Shown: one piece after another, positions 6,851-12,918 of the stretch | How the letters are laid out: the number at the start of each line of letters is the position of its first letter | Position numbering within the stretch: the first letter of the stretch is position 1 | NCBI GenBank assembly: GCA_021734595.1 | Contig: JAIPIO010000093.1 | Location: 1-12,918 of the forward strand | Reading direction: 5' to 3' | Length of the DNA: 12,918 nucleotides | Source: Kiritimatiellales bacterium | GTDB lineage: Bacteria; Verrucomicrobiota; Kiritimatiellia; Kiritimatiellales; Pontiellaceae | Notes under the pieces: generated by a model | Told to the model about the DNA's origin: nothing | Database searches by the model: none | The model's input: the letters and a program-made list of their open reading frames with translations, nothing else | Program-made: the position numbers and the translations under genes

Positions 6851-7102
6851 TTAAATGCCGATGTCGCTCAGAGCGGTCATCACCTGGTTGATCAGCGCCG
6901 TAATCCGGGGATGCTCGACCTCGAACTCGTCCGATTCGCGCTGGAGGGTTTCCACCAGTTCCTGGACGGCTTCGGGGGTATAGCGTTCAATCCCCTCTTT
7001 CGCCTGTTCCAGCTTCTCTTCCAGAAACCCGGTTTCCTTCGGGGTTTGTTCCAGTTCCAGCTTCAGTTCGTCAATCGATTTTCTGATCTCTTTATGCGGC
7101 AT
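6851..7102 (-). CDS. Small DUF4404-like protein
   Basis: An 83-residue, strongly charged, helix-rich protein beginning MPHKEIRKSIDELKLELEQ. Its heptad-like leucine/glutamate pattern predicts a coiled coil over about residues 5-60. The ending HPRITALINQVMTALSDIGI matches the typical C-terminus of DUF4404 proteins (HPxLTxxxNxxxxxLxxxGI), whose function is unknown. ATG 7102 is chosen over an upstream in-frame start at 7153 because GAGGAG (7108-7113) lies five nucleotides before it and the extra 17 residues look non-coding. It sits between the glycosyltransferase gene (68 bp upstream) and UDP-glucose dehydrogenase (15 bp downstream). No signal peptide or membrane segment is visible, so it is probably cytosolic. 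Confidence 0.78.
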   Translation of the reverse strand: MPHKEIRKSIDELKLELEQTPKETGFLEEKLEQAKEGIERYTPEAVQELVETLQRESDEFEVEHPRITALINQVMTALSDIGI

Positions 7103-7113
7103 AACATCTCCTC
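7103..7113 (-). promoter_or_regulatory. Ribosome binding site deciding the DUF4404-like start
   Basis: GAGGAG at 7108-7113 on the minus strand with a five-nucleotide spacer to ATG 7102. This is the strongest Shine-Dalgarno in the window and rules against the longer upstream start. Confidence 0.7.
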
Positions 7114-7145
7114 GGTTGTGTTTGGAAAGTATCAAAAGAAGTGCA

Positions 7146-7169
7146 CGGGGCAAACGTTTTCCTGCCCCG
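7146..7169 (-). terminator. GC-rich hairpin after the glycosyltransferase gene, possible terminator or attenuator
   Basis: CGGGGCA (7146-7152) pairs perfectly with TGCCCCG (7163-7169) around a 10-nt loop, forming a 7-bp stem two bases after the stop codon of the minus-strand glycosyltransferase gene. The downstream minus-strand sequence is only partly T-rich (CTTCTTTT after several bases), so termination may be partial. It could instead protect an mRNA 3' end inside an operon. This gene end has a conventional hairpin rather than the TTCCA/TGGAA repeat. Confidence 0.4.
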
Positions 7170-7170
7170 G

Positions 7171-8421
7171 CTATGGTTTATAGTCGCAGATGGTTTGCTC
7201 ATAGACCTCCCGCACGCGGCGGGCAATAATGCTCCAGTCGTATTTTTCAGAAACCTCCCGATAGGCATTTTCAGCCAGCCGCCGCCGAAGAGATTCATCG
7301 GCAGACAGGCGCTCCAACTGCCCAACCAGCTGCCGCTGATCGTCTTTCTCCACCAGCAGGATGTTTTCTTCGTCGGTGGTGAAACCCGGTATCCCGCCGA
7401 TGCGGGTGGCGATAACGGGCACCCGGGCGGCCCACGCCTCCAGAATAACAATGCCGAACGGCTCGTGATGGGTTGGCAGCACAAACATTTCCGCCGCCTT
7501 GTACGCACTGGGCAGCAGCGGATCATCCGGTTTAAACCCCTCAATGACCAACACCCGCTCCGTTATATCGAGCGTTTCGATCTCCCGGACCACCTCGGCA
7601 TGGTAGGCTTCAACGGTTACGGGGCCGATCAGCACCAGGCGGTATTCGGGATGCCCGGCCGCGAATTCGGCAAACGCGCGTACCAGACCGAGTTGGTTCT
7701 TCTGATAGTCGATCCGGGACAGGCAGAGGATCATTTTTTCCGAAGATTGGAAACCGTATTTTTCGCGGAAGGCCGCACCGTCGGCCCCGGCGAACATATC
7801 GACATGCACCCCGTTGGGAATGTAGGAAACACGTTTGGCGGGGAATCTTTTCTGTACTTCCCGGCATTCATTCTCTCCCACGCAGATGACGGCATCGGCA
7901 TCCTGCAGCGTGCGGCGCGCACCGAACAGGAAGCCGAACAGTTTCCCCCACTCCGGTTTGCCACGGAACGGATCGATCATTTTTTCGTTCTGTTCCGCCG
8001 GAATCGTGAAATGGCCGCCGTGAATGCTGACGACATATGGAATGCGTTTGAGTTTTGCGGCAGTGCGGGCCATTCCGCCGAGACGGTGCTGTACGTGGGT
8101 GTGGATGATCGAAACATCCTTTTCCCGCAACAGGCTGAAGAACAGCGGAAGTGCCAGCGGGCTGCCGCCTTTGAGCCGCAGCCGGGCCTTGGCATTCGCG
8201 CTTAGTCCAATCCAAGGGAATAGATATGAGAACCGTTTGATCTGCACGCCGTCCATCGCTTCATAGCCTGAACGGGAAAACATATTGGTGCAGCGGATCG
8301 AGCATTCGATTCCCTGCTGTGCCATGGCGCGGGAAATATTGAAGACCACCGTTTCCGTTCCGCCCCACTTCTCCAGTGAGAAACGGCGCATAATATGTGC
8401 AACTTTCCGCAAATCAGCCAT
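7171..8421 (-). CDS. GT4-family glycosyltransferase
   Basis: A 416-residue cytoplasmic or membrane-associated retaining glycosyltransferase with a GT-B fold, probably transferring a sugar from a nucleotide-sugar onto a growing polysaccharide or lipid-linked glycan. The N-terminal domain contains the loop WGGTETV (residues 19-25), HTHVQHRLGG and SIHGG (His134). The C-terminal donor domain contains LSRIDYQKNQ (Arg236, Lys241), LVLIGP and the family EX7E motif as Glu320-PFGIVIL-Glu328, followed by PVIAT and GGIPG. ATG 8421 (MADLRKVAHI) is preferred because family homology begins there. ATG 8439 adds six residues, and longer starts would run into the divergent kinase gene. No Shine-Dalgarno is seen before either start. 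UDP-glucose dehydrogenase downstream suggests a uronic-acid-containing glycan. The sugar specificity cannot be told. Confidence 0.92.
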   Translation of the reverse strand: MADLRKVAHIMRRFSLEKWGGTETVVFNISRAMAQQGIECSIRCTNMFSRSGYEAMDGVQIKRFSYLFPWIGLSANAKARLRLKGGSPLALPLFFSLLREKDVSIIHTHVQHRLGGMARTAAKLKRIPYVVSIHGGHFTIPAEQNEKMIDPFRGKPEWGKLFGFLFGARRTLQDADAVICVGENECREVQKRFPAKRVSYIPNGVHVDMFAGADGAAFREKYGFQSSEKMILCLSRIDYQKNQLGLVRAFAEFAAGHPEYRLVLIGPVTVEAYHAEVVREIETLDITERVLVIEGFKPDDPLLPSAYKAAEMFVLPTHHEPFGIVILEAWAARVPVIATRIGGIPGFTTDEENILLVEKDDQRQLVGQLERLSADESLRRRLAENAYREVSEKYDWSIIARRVREVYEQTICDYKP

Positions 8422-8545
8422 TGGATGAAGGTAGAACATATATCGAATCAGGTAAAAGCAAAAGTTTCCTGTCGCGCAGGTCGTTTGCGGGTTTTTGATT
8501 GTTTGTTCCAGATCAAAACAGTATCTCTTTGTGCAGGACTTCCAA
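8422..8545. promoter_or_regulatory. Divergent intergenic region between glycosyltransferase and sensor kinase
   Basis: This 124-bp gap must hold promoters for both divergent genes. I see TTGATT (8495-8500) and AT-rich stretches, but no -35/-10 pair with acceptable spacing. AGGA (8535-8538) lies seven nucleotides before the kinase ATG 8546 and is a plausible ribosome site. TTCCA occurs at 8506 and 8540 without a partner TGGAA arm, so the palindrome family of the other gaps is absent here. Confidence 0.4.
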
Positions 8546-11032
8546 ATGATTAAGAGAGTACAGAGAGGGTTGTTGCCGCTGGGAATCATGGCACTGATTT
8601 CCGCCGCCGTCGCGGCGTCCCCTCTTTCTGACGAAGAGATTGCATATCTAAAGGAAAAACAGGAAATCACCTTCGCCTTTCAGCCGGCACACGCCCCGTT
8701 TGAATTCATTGTCAAATCCAACCGATCGGGCATGAACATCGAACTGGCCCAGTGGATTGCAACGGAGCTCGGATTCAAGGCGAAGTTCGTGCCCGCCCCT
8801 TTAAAAAAAGGGCAGGAAATGCTGCTGTCCGGCGAGGTGGATGCCTTGACAAGCATATTCGATACGCTGGAACGCGAGGAAAATTTTTCCTTCACGTACA
8901 CCCTGATGCCGACCCCCCTGACCATGTATGTGCGCAGCGAGGACGCCGGCATTAAGGATATATACGACCTTGCCGGGAAAACGGTGGCTCTGTTAGGCGG
9001 CGGGTATTCCGGACAGATTCTGGAGGAACGGGGAATTGAATGTAAAACCGTTTCCGGCCGGACAGTGAGTGATACGATAAAGCTGCTCAGCACAAAGAAA
9101 GCGGATGCGCTCATCGGCAATGAAATAGTAACCAGGCATCACATCTTCACCACCGGACTGGCCGACATTAAGCGCGTCGGCGAACCGCTTTACACCGCCA
9201 GGCTCTGCATGGCGGTGAAAAAAGACAACCATCTCCTGCTACAGATTCTAAATAAAGGAATCGTGAATGCCCAGAAGGACGGAACCCTCTACAAGATCCA
9301 AGGCAAATGGCTGGGTTCCGACTATTCAAGGGAAAGGAGATCCCTTGTCCGCCATTTCGTTCCAACCATCATCGTTTTTTCCGTGATCTTGCTCATCACC
9401 CTGATGACGCTGCTATGGAACCGGAGCTTGCAACGGACCGTGGCCCGAAAAACGCGGGAATACGCCGCCAGCGAGGAACGGTTGAGACTCTTTTTTGAAA
9501 ATGCCCCCGATGCCATGTTTGTCGAAACCGAAGACGGCATCATCGTCGATGTAAACACCGAAGCCTGCCATCTTCATAAGATGGAAAGAGATGAACTCAT
9601 CGGCAAGAATATCGGTGAGCTTGTCCCTGCCGGGCAGGCTCATTCGGTGGAGAAAAACTTCAGCAAATGGTTTACGGGCGCGCTGCGGCGGTGCGAAAGC
9701 GAGAGTCTCGCGGCGGACGGAACCATTGTTCCGGTCGAACTGATCGGCACCCCGCTGGTGGTGGACGGACAGAATGTTGTACAGATCAATGCCCGCGACA
9801 TGACGTTGCGGAAAAAAACCGAAGAGGAAATGCGAAAAGCCAGGGAAATGGCGGAGGAAGCCCGCGAGATGGCGATGCAGGCCAAGGAGATGGCGGAAGC
9901 CGCCAACCAGGCAAAAAGCGAGTTCCTTGCCAACATGTCGCATGAGATCCGGACCCCGCTGAACGGGATTGTCGGCATGGCCCAACTTCTCGCGGACACT
10001 GAAATGTCCGAAGAACAGACTGTTTGTGCCGAAACCATTCTCCAGTCGACCAACGGCCTGCTGAACATCATCAATCACGTTCTGGATATCTCCAAGATTG
10101 AAGCCGGCGAAATGGATGTGAGGAATACTCCCGTGAATCTCCGGCGCCTGTGCGGAACCATCAACCAGCTCTTCGCAGTTCAGGCTGAAAAAGACAACCT
10201 TGAATTCATTTGCCGCTGCGACGACGGCATACCCCCGTGCCTGATGGGCGATGAAGGCCTGATTGAACAGGTACTTGTTAATCTGACCAGCAATGCGCTC
10301 AAGTTTACCCACAAGGGCTCCGTCACCGTAAATGTGGACTGTCATACAAAGAATGAGAAGCGCGCCGAGATCTATTTTCAAGTGATCGATACCGGCATCG
10401 GCATCTCGAAGGAACATCAGCAGTACATCTTCGATAAATTCACCCAAGCCGATGGATCGTCGAAACGCATGTATGGCGGCACGGGTCTGGGGCTGGCCAT
10501 TTGCAAGCATTTGGTTGAACTCATGGGCGGGAAAATCGGGGTTGTCAGTTCCATCGGCAGTGGTGCGGTTTTCCATTTTACACTTGCGCTTCCCATCTGC
10601 AAATCGGACGTTGGGCCGCAGCCAGAACAGAAGGAACAACCGATCTCCACTGGTGCAGTGCGTGAAGGTGTTCGAGCGCTGCTCGTCGAGGACAATAAAG
10701 TAAACCAGAAAGTTGCTATGGCCATGCTTCGTAAAGCCGGTTGTTTGGTGGATGGAGTGGAAAACGGCCATGATGCCCTTCACCAGCTGCAGAAGGAAGA
10801 CTACGACATCGTCTTCATGGACTGCCAGATGCCGATCATGGACGGATTCGAAGCCACCCGACGCATTCGGCAGATGCGGGAACCATACGGCAACACCCCG
10901 ATCATCGCCGTTACAGCCCACGCCATGAAGGACGACCGCGAAAAATGTCTCCTCGCCGGCATGGATGACTACCTCTCCAAACCGGTCAGCCGCAAACAGC
11001 TTACCGCCATCATCAACCAATATTGCACTTGA
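8546..11032 (+). CDS. Hybrid sensor histidine kinase with periplasmic solute-binding domain (BvgS/EvgS-like)
   Basis: An 828-residue inner-membrane sensor. Residues 1-24 are a signal peptide or first membrane segment. About 35-258 form a periplasmic SBP_bac_3 (amino-acid-binding-like) domain with FAFQPAHAPFEF, DLAGKTVALLGGG and KDGTLYKIQGKW. One membrane helix spans about 271-290, and a PAS domain about 309-422. A helical linker (423-457) leads to HisKA with His466 in NMSHEIRTPLNG. The ATPase domain has the N box (Asn584 in LTSNALKF), DTGIGI (615-620) and GTGLGL (645-650). A C-terminal receiver has Asp759 in MDCQMPIMDG and Lys812. All phosphotransfer residues are present. It ends with the receiver and has no HPt domain, so onward transfer needs a partner elsewhere. 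ATG 8546 is preferred over TTG 8495 because AGGA lies just before it and the signal peptide begins there. Confidence 0.95.
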   Translation: MIKRVQRGLLPLGIMALISAAVAASPLSDEEIAYLKEKQEITFAFQPAHAPFEFIVKSNRSGMNIELAQWIATELGFKAKFVPAPLKKGQEMLLSGEVDALTSIFDTLEREENFSFTYTLMPTPLTMYVRSEDAGIKDIYDLAGKTVALLGGGYSGQILEERGIECKTVSGRTVSDTIKLLSTKKADALIGNEIVTRHHIFTTGLADIKRVGEPLYTARLCMAVKKDNHLLLQILNKGIVNAQKDGTLYKIQGKWLGSDYSRERRSLVRHFVPTIIVFSVILLITLMTLLWNRSLQRTVARKTREYAASEERLRLFFENAPDAMFVETEDGIIVDVNTEACHLHKMERDELIGKNIGELVPAGQAHSVEKNFSKWFTGALRRCESESLAADGTIVPVELIGTPLVVDGQNVVQINARDMTLRKKTEEEMRKAREMAEEAREMAMQAKEMAEAANQAKSEFLANMSHEIRTPLNGIVGMAQLLADTEMSEEQTVCAETILQSTNGLLNIINHVLDISKIEAGEMDVRNTPVNLRRLCGTINQLFAVQAEKDNLEFICRCDDGIPPCLMGDEGLIEQVLVNLTSNALKFTHKGSVTVNVDCHTKNEKRAEIYFQVIDTGIGISKEHQQYIFDKFTQADGSSKRMYGGTGLGLAICKHLVELMGGKIGVVSSIGSGAVFHFTLALPICKSDVGPQPEQKEQPISTGAVREGVRALLVEDNKVNQKVAMAMLRKAGCLVDGVENGHDALHQLQKEDYDIVFMDCQMPIMDGFEATRRIRQMREPYGNTPIIAVTAHAMKDDREKCLLAGMDDYLSKPVSRKQLTAIINQYCT
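9836..9898 (+). repeat. Three imperfect 21-bp repeats encoding a heptad helix
   Basis: Residues 431-451 of the kinase read as three heptads (KAREMAE, EAREMAM, QAKEMAE). They are encoded by three diverged 21-bp copies carrying GARATGGCG-type cores. They form the signalling helix between PAS and HisKA. The repeat is inside the coding frame, so copy-number changes would keep frame but shift helix phase or length. Confidence 0.65.
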
Positions 11033-11046
11033 TTTCAACCGCCGCC

Positions 11047-11490
11047 ATGACCGATTCGCCACAGCCTTTTTGGGAAAGCAAAACCCTAAGCCAGCTTACA
11101 GACCATGAATGGGAATCGCTGTGCGACGGCTGCGCAAAATGCTGCGTGCATAAACTCGAGGACGAGGACACCGGCGAAATCCACTACACCTGCGTCGCCT
11201 GCCGCATGCTCGACGTCAACACATGCCGCTGCACCGACTACCCCCGTCGCCACGAACTCGTGCCCGACTGCGCGGTCCTTTCCGCCGACGCCCCCGAACA
11301 CTTCCAATGGATGCCCGAAACCTGCGCCTACCGTCTGATGCACGAAGGCAAGCCTCTGCCCGACTGGCATCCGCTCATCACAAAAAATCCGGAATCCGTG
11401 CATGCGCACGGCGCCTCCGCGCGCAAAAAGCTTATCCCCGAATTCCTTGCCGACGAAGAAGACCTGCAGAACTACATTGTCGACGACTAG
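11047..11490 (+). CDS. YcgN/UPF0260 family cysteine-cluster protein
   Basis: A 147-residue cytosolic protein of the CxxCxxCC family (YcgN/UPF0260), predicted to bind zinc or an iron centre; its biochemical role is not established. The signature CDGCAKCC gives Cys26, Cys29, Cys32 and Cys33. Further cysteines lie in YTCVACRMLD (49, 52), NTCRCTDYP (60, 62), PDC (75) and ETC (93), all typical of the family. The family's tryptophans and DWHPLI are also present. Length is normal. ATG 11047 is chosen because the in-frame TTG at 11023 would overlap the kinase gene. It follows the kinase by 14 bp with no visible ribosome site, which suggests cotranscription. A functional link with the kinase is not implied by family knowledge. 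Confidence 0.92.
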   Translation: MTDSPQPFWESKTLSQLTDHEWESLCDGCAKCCVHKLEDEDTGEIHYTCVACRMLDVNTCRCTDYPRRHELVPDCAVLSADAPEHFQWMPETCAYRLMHEGKPLPDWHPLITKNPESVHAHGASARKKLIPEFLADEEDLQNYIVDD

Positions 11491-11495
11491 CCGGC

Positions 11496-11583
11496 TTCCA
11501 ATGGTTGAAAAAAAGTTCCAATGCCTGGAACCAGTACGAGGCAAAACTTCCAATGGATGGAACCATGTTTCCAAGGATTGGAA
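11496..11583. repeat. TTCCA-N5-TGGAA palindrome cluster 4 (four units, convergent gap)
   Basis: Units lie at 11496-11510 (one mismatch, TTCCA...TGAAA), 11516-11530 (centre ATGCC), 11548-11562 (centre ATGGA) and 11569-11583 (centre AGGAT); the last three are perfect. Start-to-start distances are 20, 32 and 21 bp, i.e. two close pairs separated by a longer step. The last unit has a 7-bp arm (GTTTCCA/TGGAAAC). The cluster fills the 95-bp gap between converging genes, 5 bp after the YcgN stop and 2 bp from the response-regulator stop. Confidence 0.9.
11508..11531 (-). terminator. Intrinsic-terminator-like unit for the response-regulator gene
   Basis: Read on the minus strand, GTTCCA-GGCAT-TGGAAC (11515-11531) forms a 6-bp stem with a 5-nt loop, directly followed by seven T (11508-11514). 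It lies 54 nt beyond the response-regulator stop. The stem is short and only half GC, but the T-tract is immediate. It is the second unit of palindrome cluster 4. Confidence 0.5.
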
Positions 11584-11585
11584 AC

Positions 11586-12918
11586 CTAGCTCTCTGAGGA
11601 TTTGGCCAGACCGTACTCATGCAGCTTGCGGTGCAGGGTCCGGCGGCTGATGCCCAGCTTTTCCGCCGCCTTGGTGCGGTTGCCTCCGGTTTTTTCCAAG
11701 GCTTGGACAATCATCTCTTTTTTCATTTCAACCATCGTTAGATCCTGGTTCAGTACGGCGGAGGCTCCCTGTCTCTGTATCTGGTCGCGGACCTGCGACG
11801 GAATATCCTTTAAATCCAGCTTGTTGCTCCGCGCCAGAACCACCATCCGTTCCACCAGGTTGCGCAGCTCTCTCACATTTCCGGGCCAGTCATAGGCCGA
11901 CAGCAGCTCCACCGCCTCCGGCGTGATGCTACCGATGTGTTTCCCGTTCTCCCGGTTGAATGCGTTCAGGTAATGTGTCAGCAGCAGCGGAATATCATTC
12001 GTGCGCTCGCGCAACGGCGGCAGGGTGATTACTACCACGTACAGGCGGTAGAAGAGATCCTCGCGGAATTCACCCTCTTCCACCATTTTTTTAAGATCCC
12101 GGTTGGTCGCCGCAATCAACCGCGTATCCACATCCACCGGATCCTGACCGCCCACCCGTTCGATCTGCCGCTCTTCGAGCGCCCGCAGAATCTTCACCTG
12201 CACCGACGGATCAATCTCGCTGATTTCATCGAGAAACAGCGATCCGCTATCCGCCTTTTCAAAACGGCCGACCCGCCGCTCCGTGGCACCGGTAAACGCA
12301 CCCTTTTCGTGGCCGAACAGTTCACTCTCCAGCAGATTCTGCGAAAGTGCCGCACAATGCACCGCCACAAACGGGCCTTTGGACCGAGGACTCAACTGAT
12401 GAATGGCTTTCGCCACCAGCTCCTTGCCCGTTCCGCTCTCGCCCTGAATCAGGACCGTCGCGCGCGAGTTCGCCACCTGCCGGACCGTATCGAACACCTC
12501 CTGCATCGGAGCCGAGTTTCCAATTATATTCTCCATCCCATACTTGGAATCGAGCTGCACCCGCAACTGTTCATTCTCCAGTTCGACGCGTTTCGCCTTC
12601 AGCACGCGATCAAGCGTCATTTCCAGCTTGTCCAAGTTTATCGGCTTCTCCATGAAATCCGTCGCGCCAAGCTTCACGGCCTTCACGGCGGTATCGATGT
12701 TTCCATACGCCGTCAGGATAATGCAGGTCAGTTCCGGGTTGTTCGCCAGCGCGCGCTGTAGCAGTGTAATGCCGTCCATGCCCGGCATGCGCACATCGCT
12801 CAGCAGCACATCGTCCGGTTGGGTGGCGAGCAGTTCCAGCGCGGCGGTACCGTTCTCGGCGGCAAACACGCGGTAGTCCCGGCGCAGCGCCCGCACCAAC
12901 CCGTCGCGCGCGCTCTTT
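11586..12918 (-). CDS. NtrC-family sigma-54-dependent response regulator (N-terminus outside window)
   Basis: The reading frame stays open to the window edge, giving 443 visible residues; roughly 15-20 N-terminal residues, including the acidic pair, are missing. Numbering from the first visible residue: a receiver domain with phosphoacceptor Asp41 (LLSDVRMPGMDG) and Lys91 (EKP). Next is an AAA+ domain with Walker A GESGTGKE (159-166), the sigma-54 contact loop GAFTGA (206-211), Walker B LFLDE (227-231) and WPGNVREL. The C-terminal Fis-type helix-turn-helix (NRTKAAEKLGISRRTLHRKL) lies at about 413-432. It would activate RpoN-dependent promoters once phosphorylated. An apparent start at 12899 is a TTG inside the receiver domain (...SARDGLVRAL) and is rejected. 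The cognate kinase is probably upstream, beyond the window. It is convergent with the hybrid kinase pair, and pairing with that kinase is not supported. Confidence 0.95.
   Translation of the reverse strand, partial: KSARDGLVRALRRDYRVFAAENGTAALELLATQPDDVLLSDVRMPGMDGITLLQRALANNPELTCIILTAYGNIDTAVKAVKLGATDFMEKPINLDKLEMTLDRVLKAKRVELENEQLRVQLDSKYGMENIIGNSAPMQEVFDTVRQVANSRATVLIQGESGTGKELVAKAIHQLSPRSKGPFVAVHCAALSQNLLESELFGHEKGAFTGATERRVGRFEKADSGSLFLDEISEIDPSVQVKILRALEERQIERVGGQDPVDVDTRLIAATNRDLKKMVEEGEFREDLFYRLYVVVITLPPLRERTNDIPLLLTHYLNAFNRENGKHIGSITPEAVELLSAYDWPGNVRELRNLVERMVVLARSNKLDLKDIPSQVRDQIQRQGASAVLNQDLTMVEMKKEMIVQALEKTGGNRTKAAEKLGISRRTLHRKLHEYGLAKSSES

Noticed and set aside
6299..8205. Plus-strand open frames opposite UDP-glucose dehydrogenase and the glycosyltransferase (294 and 354 codons)
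   Set aside because: Shadow frames of well-supported minus-strand genes, without ribosome sites or family motifs.
8506..8545. TTCCA at 8506 and 8540 in the divergent promoter gap as repeat units
   Set aside because: Neither has a TGGAA partner five bases later, so they are isolated half sites.
8495..8545. Longer kinase start at TTG 8495
   Set aside because: ATG 8546 has AGGA seven nucleotides upstream and begins a proper signal peptide; the extra 17 residues are not signal-like.
8422..8670. N-terminal extension of the glycosyltransferase up to 8670
   Set aside because: It would overlap the divergent kinase gene by more than 100 bp, and the added residues show no GT4 homology.
9413..11062. 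Minus-strand open frame of 549 codons opposite the hybrid kinase
   Set aside because: It mirrors the kinase codons, has a His/Gly/Asp-rich shadow composition and no recognisable domain. The plus-strand gene is unambiguous.
11300..11313. Fourteen bases inside the YcgN gene identical to part of a palindrome unit at 11546-11559
   Set aside because: The second arm (TGGAA) is missing and the stretch encodes normal family residues (HFQWM), so chance similarity is likeliest.
11937..12761. Plus-strand frame of 274 codons opposite the response regulator
   Set aside because: Antisense to intact AAA+ motifs; no domain and an arginine/histidine-rich shadow composition.
11586..12899. Response regulator starting at the TTG at 12899
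   Set aside because: The frame is open upstream to the window edge with residues typical of a receiver N-terminus (SARDGLVRAL), so the true start is outside the window.

Overview
The window reads as a GC-rich (roughly 55-60% by eye) chromosomal segment of a polysaccharide-degrading, probably aquatic or anaerobic bacterium. A secreted formylglycine-type sulfatase with a long modular tail, a secreted esterase-like hydrolase, a eukaryote-like UDP-glucose dehydrogenase and a BvgS-like hybrid kinase together suggest a PVC-superphylum organism, most likely a Kiritimatiellota (Pontiella-like) bacterium. That placement is inference from gene content; no rRNA or other marker gene is present.

Layout, left to right. 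1-1389: the 3' end of an unrecognised gene, then an exported alpha/beta-hydrolase, both on +. 1495-2399: a two-gene cassette on + that overlaps by 13 bp, a DUF6922-like small protein followed by an AbiEii-type nucleotidyltransferase, i.e. a probable toxin-antitoxin or abortive-infection pair. 2489-8421: four minus-strand genes, in transcription order a GT4 glycosyltransferase, a small DUF4404-like protein, UDP-glucose 6-dehydrogenase and a 956-residue secreted sulfatase. The first three look like an envelope or exopolysaccharide group; the sulfatase has its own leader and ribosome site. 8546-11490: a divergent plus-strand pair, a large sensor hybrid histidine kinase and a cysteine-cluster (YcgN/UPF0260) protein. 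11586-12918: the minus-strand, 5'-truncated gene of an NtrC-type sigma-54 response regulator, convergent with the preceding pair.

The most unusual signal is not a gene. A family of 15-bp interrupted palindromes, TTCCA-N5-TGGAA, often TTCCAATGNNTGGAA, forms small clusters at 1402-1447, 2418-2485, 5428-5463 and 11496-11583. A solitary perfect unit lies at 1770-1784. Within clusters the start-to-start distances take only two values, 20-21 bp and 31-32 bp, close to two and three helical turns of DNA. Every cluster begins within 1-18 bp of a stop codon. The clusters nearly fill both convergent gaps, and none is seen in the divergent promoter region or in tight within-operon junctions. This looks like a BIME/REP-like intergenic element family or an array of protein-binding sites tied to gene 3' ends. 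One unit, followed by seven T on the minus strand, also has the form of an intrinsic terminator.

Links between the genes are mostly inferred. The glycosyltransferase and UDP-glucose dehydrogenase fit synthesis of a uronic-acid-containing polysaccharide. The sulfatase and esterase fit breakdown of sulfated, acylated polysaccharides. Nothing visible shows what the two-component proteins control.
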